Assembly: GCA_016929205.1 (NCBI GenBank) | Contig: JAFGJF010000139.1 | Location: 1 to 16,249 of the forward strand | DNA length: 16,249 bases | Direction: 5' to 3' | From: Anaerolineae bacterium | GTDB lineage: Bacteria; Chloroflexota; Anaerolineae; JAFGEY01 | The notes under the pieces: generated by a model | Told to the model about the DNA's origin: nothing | Databases searched by the model: none | Seen by the model: the letters and a program-made list of their open reading frames with translations, nothing else | Translations under genes and position numbers: made by a program | Shown: piece after piece, positions 7,189 to 14,275 of the stretch | Position numbering within the stretch: the stretch's first letter is position 1 | Layout: each line of letters starts with the position of its first letter

Positions 7189-7216
7189 GTAGGGGCGAAG
7201 CATGCTTCGCCCCTAC
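7189..7216. repeat. Perfect 28-bp palindrome, REP-like dispersed element
   Basis: GTAGGGGCGAAG is followed by CATG and then CTTCGCCCCTAC, so the whole 28 bases are self-complementary. It sits in the 80-base gap between the binding-protein and first permease genes. I recall GTAGGGGCGAA...TTCGCCCCTAC elements as abundant intergenic repeats in Chloroflexota and Cyanobacteria. It has no T-tract, so it may stabilise the upstream mRNA end rather than act as a full terminator. Confidence 0.85.
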
Positions 7217-7255
7217 TTTTCGCTCGCAGAACCACGGCGCGATTGGAGACCGTCT

Positions 7256-8245
7256 ATGGCATTGTACATCATCAAGCGCATCGGGATCATGATCCCCACA
7301 CTGATGATTGTCTCAGTCATTTCCTTTATCGTCATTCAGCTCCCCCCGGGTGATTATCTGACCACGTACGCCATGCAACTTCGCGCACAGGGCGATCTGG
7401 TGGATGAGGGAGAGCTTGAGGTGTTGCGCGATCGTTACGGACTCGGTTTGCCGATCTACGTCCAGTACTGGAAATGGGTCAGTGGCATTGTCCTCCGCGG
7501 CGACTGGGGTCAATCGATGGAGTGGCGCAAGCCGGTCAAGGATCTGATCTGGGAGCGTATGGGGCTGACCGTCGTTTTGTCCATCACTTCCCTGCTGGTA
7601 GGCTGGTTCATTGCCATCCCGGTCGGCGTCTATTCGGCGACTCACCAATACTCAATCCTTGATTACATCACATCGTCGATCAGTTTTATCGGCGTGGGCA
7701 CGCCCGGCTTTATGATCGCTTTGGTCATCATGTGGCTGGCCATGACCAAATTAGGTCTCAACGTAGGCGGGCTGTTTTCCGAAAAGTACATCCTGGCCCC
7801 GTGGAGCTGGGACAAAGTAATAGACATGCTCAAGCACATCTGGATCCCAGTATTGATCCTGACACTGTCGGGCACGGCGGGCGGTATCCGCACCACCCGC
7901 GCCAATATGCTCGATGAACTGCACAAGCCTTACGTGACTACCGCGCGGGCCAAAGGGGTGCTGGAAAGCAAACTGATCTGGAAATACCCGGTGCGCGTGG
8001 CCCTGAACCCCTTCTTCAGCACCGTCGGTTGGTCGTTGGCCAGTCTGATCTCGGGCGCAACCCTCATCTCGGTGGTGCTTAGCTTGCAGACGACCGGGCC
8101 GATGATGCTGCGCGCCTTGCAGTCGCAAGATATGTACCTGGCCGGGAGCTTTTTACTGCTTCTGAGCACGCTGACTGTGATCGGCACGCTGATCTCGGAC
8201 ATTTTGCTGGCCTGGGTCGATCCACGCATCCGGTTAGCCGGCTAA
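7256..8245 (+). CDS. ABC transporter permease, DppB/OppB type
   Basis: The 329-residue integral membrane protein starts MALYIIKRI with the family's first helix (about 9-29). The conserved periplasmic loop contains LRDRYGLGLPIYVQYWKWVSG. Further helices follow, and the cytoplasmic EAA-type coupling loop is at about 220-250 (DELHKPYVTTARAKGVLESK). It ends DPRIRLAG, as is usual for this family. It should form a heterodimeric channel with the next permease for the ligand carried by the lipoprotein. The start at 7256 is chosen because TGGAGA (7244-7249) lies 6 bases upstream. The earlier in-frame ATG at 7202 falls inside the 28-bp palindrome and has no ribosome site. Confidence 0.95.
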   Translation: MALYIIKRIGIMIPTLMIVSVISFIVIQLPPGDYLTTYAMQLRAQGDLVDEGELEVLRDRYGLGLPIYVQYWKWVSGIVLRGDWGQSMEWRKPVKDLIWERMGLTVVLSITSLLVGWFIAIPVGVYSATHQYSILDYITSSISFIGVGTPGFMIALVIMWLAMTKLGLNVGGLFSEKYILAPWSWDKVIDMLKHIWIPVLILTLSGTAGGIRTTRANMLDELHKPYVTTARAKGVLESKLIWKYPVRVALNPFFSTVGWSLASLISGATLISVVLSLQTTGPMMLRALQSQDMYLAGSFLLLLSTLTVIGTLISDILLAWVDPRIRLAG

Positions 8246-8315
8246 GAAGGACACGCTCACCCAGATTGGCCGGGTGCATTCACTCAAACCGCAGGCATGA
8301 CTTCCGCGGCTACAT

Positions 8316-8347
8316 CTGCACCGTGCAGGGCGGATGGTTTCCATCCG
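8316..8347. repeat. Two adjacent hairpins in the permease-permease gap
   Basis: CTGCAC and GTGCAG (8316-8328, one-base centre) are followed by CGGATGG, TTT and CCATCCG (8331-8347). The second stem ends 6 bases before the Shine-Dalgarno AAGGA (8354-8358) of the second permease, so it could affect translation. An upstream in-frame ATG at 8334 lies inside it and is not favoured. Confidence 0.6.
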
Positions 8348-8366
8348 AGGGATAAGGATAGAAGAC

Positions 8367-9503
8367 ATGGCAAACGATCTCGAACAAGTCGTCCAGAGCA
8401 AGACCGAGGATGAAAGGATATTCGTCGCCACCCAGTGGCAGTTGATATGGTGGAAATTTCGCAAGCACAAGATGGCCATGATCAGCGCTGTCATCATTAT
8501 CGTTTTGTATTTCATCGCGGCATTTTGCGAGTTTGTCGCTCCTTACGATCCCGAGCAGACATTTATCAAGTACAAATTCGCACCGCCCAGCCGGGTGCGC
8601 ATTCGCGATGTCGAGGGTCAATTTCATGCCCCCTTTGTCTACAAGATCGTGCGCACCAGGGATCCCGAAACCTTGCGCAACCTCTATAACGACGACACGA
8701 CGGCCCGTCACAGCCTACGCCTTTTCGTCCGCGGAACCCCTTACAAGATGTGGGGGGCGTTTGAGACAAACTGGCATCTCTTTGGCCTGGATGTGGATCA
8801 GGAGGAGCAAGGCATCTTTTTGGCCGGTGCGGACCGCCTGGGACGCGATCTTTTCTCGCGGATTTGTTATGGGGCGCGCATTTCCCTTTCCATTGGACTG
8901 ATCGGCGTGTTGTTGAGCCTATCCATTGGCATTCTCCTGGGAGGCATTTCGGGGTATTACGGTGGCGTCCTGGACACGTCGATTCAGCGCGTCATCGAGT
9001 TCATCCGCACCATTCCCTCCATCCCGCTGTGGATGTCACTCAGCGCAGCCCTGCCGGCTAACTGGCCGGTAGTACGGGTGTACTTTGGCGTCACCGTACT
9101 CCTATCGTTGATCGGCTGGACGGGAATGGCCCGCGTGGTGCGGGGGCGTTTCCTGTCTTTGCGCGAAGAGGATTTTGTCATGGCCGCCAAAATAGCCGGT
9201 TCCAGCGAACTGCGGATCATCCTCCGCCATATGGTACCTTCCTTCCTCAGTTACATCATCGCTTCTTTGACCCTCTCCATCCCCGGCATGATCCTCAGCG
9301 AGACCGGCCTCAGCTTTCTCGGCCTGGGGCTGCGCGCCCCGGCGATCAGTTGGGGGGTGCTGCTTCAAGAAGCTCAGAATCTCTCTTCGATGGCCCTGGC
9401 TCCCTGGGTGCTGATACCGGGAGGAGCAGTAATGCTCTCGGTTTTTGCCTTCAACTTTTTGGGCGATGGTATGCGTGACGCCGCCGATCCGTATGCCAGG
9501 TGA
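8367..9503 (+). CDS. ABC transporter permease, DppC/OppC type, with enlarged first periplasmic loop
   Basis: The 378-residue protein has the OppC_N segment and first helix (WWKFRKHKMAMISAVIIIVL, near residues 28-50). Then comes the ADRLGRDLFSRICYGARIS motif (D156, G159-R160-D161), which marks the start of the transport domain. The EAA coupling loop is at about 266-297 (REEDFVMAAKIAGSSELRII). It ends GDGMRDAADPYAR as in DppC proteins. About 100 residues (about 55-154) separate the first helix from the GRD motif, longer than the few tens common in DppC; this is a feature of some large-ligand clades. AAGGA at 8354-8358 lies 8 bases before the chosen ATG. No ATP-binding subunit gene follows, so the pair must use ATPases encoded elsewhere. 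Confidence 0.94.
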   Translation: MANDLEQVVQSKTEDERIFVATQWQLIWWKFRKHKMAMISAVIIIVLYFIAAFCEFVAPYDPEQTFIKYKFAPPSRVRIRDVEGQFHAPFVYKIVRTRDPETLRNLYNDDTTARHSLRLFVRGTPYKMWGAFETNWHLFGLDVDQEEQGIFLAGADRLGRDLFSRICYGARISLSIGLIGVLLSLSIGILLGGISGYYGGVLDTSIQRVIEFIRTIPSIPLWMSLSAALPANWPVVRVYFGVTVLLSLIGWTGMARVVRGRFLSLREEDFVMAAKIAGSSELRIILRHMVPSFLSYIIASLTLSIPGMILSETGLSFLGLGLRAPAISWGVLLQEAQNLSSMALAPWVLIPGGAVMLSVFAFNFLGDGMRDAADPYAR

Positions 9504-9506
9504 GTT

Positions 9507-9581
9507 GAGACGTGAAACGTCATACGTGATACGTCAGGTCCTCGCGCATCACGTCTCGCGCATCACGTCTAAAAGACCTGA
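9507..9581. repeat. Complex inverted/direct repeat between the permease and radical SAM genes
   Basis: GAGACGTGA (9507-9515) pairs with TCACGTCTC (9549-9557). TCAGGTC (9534-9540) pairs with GACCTGA (9575-9581). CTCGCGCATCACGT is directly repeated at 9541-9554 and 9555-9568. The block also contains CGTGAAACGTCA (9511-9522), one base different from the core of the repeats at 11476 and 14194. Confidence 0.75.
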
Positions 9582-9590
9582 GACCGATTG

Positions 9591-11459
9591 ATGAAAGTCT
9601 TGCTGCTCTTTCCCCCACACTGGGTGCCGGCGATGCCCCACCTGGCGCTGCCGGTGCTCACCGCCTATTTGCGAACGCACGGCGTCGAGGTCGTGCAGCG
9701 CGATCTGAACGTCGAGCTTTTTGACCACATTTTAACAAAACCGTATCTGCAGCAGGCCGTGCAGCGCCTGCAACATCTGCGCCAGGAGCCCCCCCCCCGG
9801 CGCATTTTGCCGCCTGGCGACGCCATGGCCTGGGGAAGTGATTATGGCCCAATCCTGATCGAGCAGGTCGAGTGGGCCAAAGGCGTCCTCAAAAGCGAGA
9901 CCTTTTTCGATGGGCCAACCAGTTTACGCGCTTTTGAGACCATAGAACAATGTCTCGCCCTCGCCTCGCTGCCGTTTTACCCCTCGTCACTCGAATTCAC
10001 GCGCTTTGCGCCGCCCGTGCCGGTCGACAACAGCCAGACGCTGCTGCAGGCAGTGCGCGACCCACAACAGAACCTCTTTTACGATGCGTTCAAACGCCGC
10101 GTCGCGACCGGCAGTATCGTAGCCGACATCGAACGCGACCGGCCGGATGTGATTGGCATCTCGATCGTGACGATGGACCAAATGCTCGCCGCGATGACCC
10201 TGTGCTATTTGATCAAGGAAACGGGGGTAGATTGCCACATCACCATCGGCGGGCCGCACGTCTCGATGCTGCGCGAGTCGCTGATCCACAGACCTGACAG
10301 GTCTCTGGCGAACGAAAAGCATTCGCACCCTGTCAGGTCCATCTGGGACCTGTTCGACAGTGCCATCGTCTTTAGCGGGCAGATCCCCTTGCTGCGGCTG
10401 GTCGAAGCACTGGATGGGGATGGCGATCTGTCTGTGGTACCTAACCTGATCTACCGCGATCGCGGCAGCCACCGCAACCGGGTGTGCGAAAACCGGGTGG
10501 AACAACCGCCCAAAATCCAAGATTTGCCGATGCCCGATTTCGATGGCCTGCCTCTCGACCGTTACCTGGTCCCCAAACTGATCCTGCCTCTGGTCACGGC
10601 ACACGGCTGCTATTATGGCATGCGACCTGCCGGATCGCCGTGCGCCTTTTGCAACCAGGGCTACGGCGGGCCGGAACGGTTCAGCCAATTGGACGCGAAA
10701 ACGGTCGTCGAGCGTATGGTGGCCCTAAGAGACAAATACGGTGCCCGGCACATCTTTTTCGCCGACGAGGCGATCACGCCACGCAACCTGCGCGACATGT
10801 CGGTGTTGCTTGAAAGAGAACGAGCAGGCCGCGATGAGACAGCGGAGCGCGATGAGACAGCACTCGAGTGGATCACTTGCGTGCGCTTTGAAAAACAATT
10901 GACCCAATCGCTGCTGGAACAAATGGCACGCGGCGGCTGTCGAATGCTGCTTTTTGGACTGGAAAGCGGCTCCGAGTTGATGATTGAGAAAATCGGCAAG
11001 GGTACAAACGTCGACCAGGTCAGCCGCATCTTACAAGAGGGCGCAAAAGCCGGCATCTGGAACCACCTCTTTTTCTTTTTTGGCTTTCCCGGCGAGACGA
11101 TGGACAACGCGCAGGAAACGGTCAACCTGGTCTACAAGCACCAGCAGCACGTCCACTCGGCTTCACCGGGCACGTTTTTGCTGGAGCGCTACGCACCGGC
11201 TCACCTGCGCTGGAAACAATACGAGATCGAACAGGTCATCCAACCGCCACAAAAAGATCTGGCGATCTATTACAATTATCAAGTGCGGTCAGGACTGAAT
11301 GAGGCGATGGCCGAGCGCGTGGTCGACAGCCTGCTGGGCGTGCTGCCCGAAAAACAATTCGGGCAATATTACGTGCACGATTCGTACCGGTTTTTATATG
11401 CCAGCTATTTACGACGGCAAGGAAAAAATTATCCGCTGTGGTTGGTTGAAGAAACGTGA
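9591..11459 (+). CDS. B12-binding-domain radical SAM protein
   Basis: The 622-residue protein starts MKVLLLFPPHW with an N-terminal cobalamin-binding-type Rossmann region reaching GISIVTMDQM and ITIGGPHVSMLRESL (to about 232). The radical SAM core begins near 335. Its cluster cysteines appear as C340-x10-C351-x2-C354 (HGCYYG, then CAFCNQG); relatives usually have three or four residues in the first gap. Core signatures follow: FADEAIT, CVRFEKQL, LLFGLESGS, IEKIGKGT and FFFGFPGET. The family uses a 5'-deoxyadenosyl radical, often with cobalamin, for methylation or rearrangement; the substrate here is unknown. The usual DxHxxG cobalamin motif is not apparent. A TTG three bases earlier is an alternative start; the ribosome site is weak. 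The gene carries a C10 tract, an in-frame palindromic insert and a small tandem duplication. Confidence 0.88.
   Translation: MKVLLLFPPHWVPAMPHLALPVLTAYLRTHGVEVVQRDLNVELFDHILTKPYLQQAVQRLQHLRQEPPPRRILPPGDAMAWGSDYGPILIEQVEWAKGVLKSETFFDGPTSLRAFETIEQCLALASLPFYPSSLEFTRFAPPVPVDNSQTLLQAVRDPQQNLFYDAFKRRVATGSIVADIERDRPDVIGISIVTMDQMLAAMTLCYLIKETGVDCHITIGGPHVSMLRESLIHRPDRSLANEKHSHPVRSIWDLFDSAIVFSGQIPLLRLVEALDGDGDLSVVPNLIYRDRGSHRNRVCENRVEQPPKIQDLPMPDFDGLPLDRYLVPKLILPLVTAHGCYYGMRPAGSPCAFCNQGYGGPERFSQLDAKTVVERMVALRDKYGARHIFFADEAITPRNLRDMSVLLERERAGRDETAERDETALEWITCVRFEKQLTQSLLEQMARGGCRMLLFGLESGSELMIEKIGKGTNVDQVSRILQEGAKAGIWNHLFFFFGFPGETMDNAQETVNLVYKHQQHVHSASPGTFLLERYAPAHLRWKQYEIEQVIQPPQKDLAIYYNYQVRSGLNEAMAERVVDSLLGVLPEKQFGQYYVHDSYRFLYASYLRRQGKNYPLWLVEET
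9789..9798 (+). repeat. Ten-base C homopolymer within the radical SAM gene
   Basis: Ten consecutive C residues encode P67-P68-P69 and the first base of R70. Slippage by one base would truncate the protein near its start. Confidence 0.95.
10291..10339. repeat. Palindromic repeat inserted in frame in the radical SAM gene
   Basis: GACCTGACAGG (10291-10301) is perfectly complementary to CCTGTCAGGTC (10329-10339), with 27 bases between. The first arm is itself nearly palindromic (GACCTG-A-CAGGTC, 10291-10303). It encodes residues about 234-250 (RPDRSLANEKHSHPVRS) between the B12-type domain and WDLFDSAIVF. It resembles the GACCTG/CAGGTC dispersed repeats I recall from Chloroflexota intergenic regions. 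Confidence 0.7.
10830..10861 (+). repeat. Short in-frame tandem duplication coding RDETAE
   Basis: CGCGATGAGACAGC occurs at 10830-10843 and 10848-10861, a period of 18 bases, giving RDETAERDETA in the radical SAM protein. It lies in a variable loop before EWITCVRFE. Confidence 0.8.
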
Positions 11460-11460
11460 T

Positions 11461-11545
11461 GCGTAAAGCGCCATCCGTCAAACGTCAAGGTATAGAATGT
11501 GGATCAAGTCTCCAAGCCTGACGTTTGATGGATGCCGATTGACGC
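11461..11545. repeat. 85-bp imperfect hairpin element before the first toroid gene
   Basis: The left arm starts GCGTAAAGCGCCATCC and continues CGTCAAACGTCA (11476-11487). The right arm (11517-11545) is its complement with about four mismatches and a one-base gap over 29 positions. The loop is about 26 bases. The first in-frame ATG of the following gene (11532) lies in the right arm. Confidence 0.8.
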
Positions 11546-11564
11546 TGAAAGGACAGGTTGGGAG

Positions 11565-14177
11565 ATGACACACAAAAACCTACAACGCCACATCCCGGCA
11601 GGCGAGACTGTAAAACCGTGGTTGATCCTGGGACCATTTTACCAGGACCTATCACCGTTCGTGCAAGGGCTGACCCTGTTTGAGAAAGCCGGAGCCACGG
11701 TCGGGCGCTCGGCACTGATCGAGATCATCGACGAGGCTGAAGAGATTCTCAAGTCAACGCCATACGAGGGGCAAGAGATTTCCTGGCGCGGCATGTCGTC
11801 GCGCTGGAGCCTGGTGCGAAAACCGGAGAAATATCTTTCCTGGGGGCAGTACAACATCTCTAATCACCTGGGCGCCGCCTTTTTGTCAACGATCGTGACT
11901 CCCGATCAAGCTGGCGTGCGGCAGCTTTTCCTGGTAACGCGTATCACCTCACGTATCATCGTCATGGTCAACGGCACTACCGTCTTTGACATCACTGCCC
12001 AGCCGGACACACGCGGGCCTTTCGAATACACCCTGCTGGCCGATCTAAAAGCGGGCGAGAACGTGGTCACAATCGGCATGTTTAGATTGGGCCGTATGGC
12101 TCAGATTGGCTGCCGGCTGCAAGTAACCGATGGTGATGTACAAACACGCATTTCCCTGGACAAAAGCACCGGCCTGCCAGATCGCGCCCAAGTCGAGGCC
12201 GAGTTGGGCAGCTTGAGCTTACCCCGAGATGTCTTTTACCCCGAACACCCAATCGGCGTCAAACTGGGCATCCCACCACAGGGAAACCTGCGCATCCGCT
12301 TGCTAGACGACGAAAAAATCATCCAAGAAGCCATGCCAACCATATCGGGAATGGTTGCGCTGTGCCAGGGCGACCAGGTGCCTGATGGCACCTACCAAAT
12401 AGAGAGCACCTGGCTGGATGGAACCATGCGGCCGGTCACCTCAGTTTGCTACGAGATCCACAAACACACACCCCGACCCGCACCGCAAGGCTACGACATG
12501 CTCCAGGAACGCAAGCGCTTGGTACTGGGACATTATGCACAAAACAAAGAACGCCGCGGCATCTGGACGCAGGTGGCGCGCTATGCGCTGGGACGGTACG
12601 ATGAACTAGATGAAGGTGCGATCCGGGAAACGTGCGAATTTATTGCCGCGCGCAAAGACTGCGCCGATTTTGTGATCCAGGGCCTGCTGCGCCTGATGTA
12701 CTGGGATCGAGAGCGTAATCGTCTCAGTTCGGCGATGCAAGCGATGATGAAAGACACTGTCCTCGGTTTCAAGTACTGGGTCGACGAACCGGGCGACACA
12801 GTGATGTACATGGGTTCTGAAAACCACCGCCTGCTCTTTCACGTTGCCGAATGGATGGCCGGACAGCTTTTCCCCACCGAAGAATTCACCAACAGCCGCC
12901 AGCGCGGCCTCTATCACGCCACCAAAGGGCGTATGTACATCACCGAATGGCTGCGCCAGCGCGGGCGTTTTGGGTTTGACGAATGGCATTCCAACTCGTA
13001 CTATCCGATCAGCATCGCACCGATCGTCAACGTCTACGATTTTGCCATTCATGAGGACGATAAACTGCGTCAAATGGCCGGCAGCGTACTCGATTACGCC
13101 TTTTTCAACCTCGCGGCTGACAGCCTGGACGGCATTTTCGGCACCACGCACGGGCGCAGTTACGGGATCTATGTCAAATATCCCGATTTTGAAGGTACCT
13201 CGGCGATCAACTGGCTGCTTTACGGCACCGGTTCGCTGACCAAAGGCACGAGCGGCATGGCCCCGGTGACCATTGCCACCTCAGAGTACACGCTGCCCAA
13301 GATTCTGGCCGATATCGCCACCGACGATCGAGCCGTGATCGAATCCAAGATACGCCAAGGCGTGCTGCGCGGCACGGCCCCAAGTGCCAATTTCTGCGTT
13401 TACCGCACGCCCGATTACCTGATCTCTGGCTTGCAAGACCATCGTAAAGGCCAATACGAATCGTCAACCCACGTAGCCCAGGTAACACTCCACAACAAGG
13501 TTGTTATCTTTTGGTCTTGTCCACACACTACCGGCGAGGGTTCCGGGCTGCGCCCCGACTATTGGTCGGGCCACACCACACTGCCGCGTGTGATCCAGCA
13601 CCACAACGTGATGTCGCTCACCTGGCGTCCGGAGCAACATGCCCCCGAACGTGCGTGGATGACACACTGTTTCTTTGAACAAGAGCGTATAGATCAGGTT
13701 GTATTTGTCGACGCAAAAGTGGAAGGTGGCAACAATGGTCTCGGCGATGGCCGCTGGGCCTTTGCGCGGGTGAACAAAGGGTACGTGGGCATCTATTCGC
13801 AGCATGGCTTCCGTCTCGGTGATGATGGCCAATACGCCGGGCGCGAACTGGTTTGCGATGTCACCACCGACGGCAATAGCGAAAACAGTTGGTTGGTCGA
13901 GTGCGGGCGTGAGGCAGACTATGGTTCGTTTGATGCCTTTGTCGATGCCCTCAAAACAGCCAAGATCGAGTTTGTTCGGGGCAATGTCGCCTACCAATCC
14001 CCCTCGATCGGTCGCTTTGTCACCGGCTGGGACGTCACGCCAACCGTCGAAGGCGAGCCAATCCAACTCGACCGCTACCCACTCGTCGATAGCCCCTGGG
14101 CCTACAGCAAGTTCGGCTCAGGCGAACTTGAAATTCGTTACGGAGACCAAGTGTACGAAATCTGGTTTAACCAATAA
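11565..14177 (+). CDS. Large cytoplasmic protein, putative (alpha/alpha)-toroid glycan-degrading enzyme, paralogue A
   Basis: The 870-residue protein has no signal peptide or membrane helix. Residues about 15-190 look like a beta-sandwich of the carbohydrate-binding type (KPWLILGPF, then VMVNGTTVFDI and LKAGENVVTIG). Residues about 310-560 are helical and hold the motifs S418-E419-N420-H421, F471-D472-E473-W474-H475-S476-N477-S478-Y479-Y480 and T528-H529-G530-R531-S532-Y533. The C-terminal part is beta-rich, with LRPDYWSGH and RWAFARVNKGYVGIYS. An Asn-His pair plus Tyr, His and Arg in a helical barrel followed by a beta region recalls alginate-lyase/heparinase-like polysaccharide lyases. I cannot place it in a named family, and a glycoside hydrolase is possible. 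The ATG at 11565 is preferred over 11532, which falls in a repeat arm; AAGGA lies 11 bases upstream. Confidence 0.8.
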   Translation: MTHKNLQRHIPAGETVKPWLILGPFYQDLSPFVQGLTLFEKAGATVGRSALIEIIDEAEEILKSTPYEGQEISWRGMSSRWSLVRKPEKYLSWGQYNISNHLGAAFLSTIVTPDQAGVRQLFLVTRITSRIIVMVNGTTVFDITAQPDTRGPFEYTLLADLKAGENVVTIGMFRLGRMAQIGCRLQVTDGDVQTRISLDKSTGLPDRAQVEAELGSLSLPRDVFYPEHPIGVKLGIPPQGNLRIRLLDDEKIIQEAMPTISGMVALCQGDQVPDGTYQIESTWLDGTMRPVTSVCYEIHKHTPRPAPQGYDMLQERKRLVLGHYAQNKERRGIWTQVARYALGRYDELDEGAIRETCEFIAARKDCADFVIQGLLRLMYWDRERNRLSSAMQAMMKDTVLGFKYWVDEPGDTVMYMGSENHRLLFHVAEWMAGQLFPTEEFTNSRQRGLYHATKGRMYITEWLRQRGRFGFDEWHSNSYYPISIAPIVNVYDFAIHEDDKLRQMAGSVLDYAFFNLAADSLDGIFGTTHGRSYGIYVKYPDFEGTSAINWLLYGTGSLTKGTSGMAPVTIATSEYTLPKILADIATDDRAVIESKIRQGVLRGTAPSANFCVYRTPDYLISGLQDHRKGQYESSTHVAQVTLHNKVVIFWSCPHTTGEGSGLRPDYWSGHTTLPRVIQHHNVMSLTWRPEQHAPERAWMTHCFFEQERIDQVVFVDAKVEGGNNGLGDGRWAFARVNKGYVGIYSQHGFRLGDDGQYAGRELVCDVTTDGNSENSWLVECGREADYGSFDAFVDALKTAKIEFVRGNVAYQSPSIGRFVTGWDVTPTVEGEPIQLDRYPLVDSPWAYSKFGSGELEIRYGDQVYEIWFNQ

Positions 14178-14181
14178 AGCT

Positions 14182-14245
14182 TCAAACGCCATTCGTCAAA
14201 CGTCAGTCCTGCACATCACGGATGACGTTTGACGTTTCACGCTTC
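14182..14245. repeat. Inverted repeat element between the two toroid genes
   Basis: CGTCAAACGTCA (14194-14205) and TGACGTTTGACG (14223-14234) form a perfect 12-base inverted repeat with a 17-base loop. The left flank AAACGCCATT matches the element at 11466 (20 of 22 positions across CGCCAT and the core), so both belong to one family. Confidence 0.8.
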
Positions 14246-14260
14246 ACATCAATCTACATC

Positions 14261-14266
14261 GAGGAG
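14261..14266 (+). promoter_or_regulatory. Shine-Dalgarno fixing the paralogue B start
   Basis: GAGGAG lies 9 bases before the ATG at 14276, just after the repeat element. It is the strongest ribosome site among the last three genes. Confidence 0.75.
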
Positions 14267-14275
14267 ATTTATTCT

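Noticed and set aside
5643..7235. 530-codon minus-strand open frame opposite the solute-binding protein
   Set aside because: It is a high-GC shadow of the SBP_bac_5 gene, Val/Leu/Gly-rich without domain motifs, and its start lies beyond the 28-bp palindrome with no ribosome site.
11461..11545. Hairpin as a Rho-independent terminator after the radical SAM gene
   Set aside because: There is no T-tract after the stem, and a related element recurs in the next gap, so a repeat family fits better.
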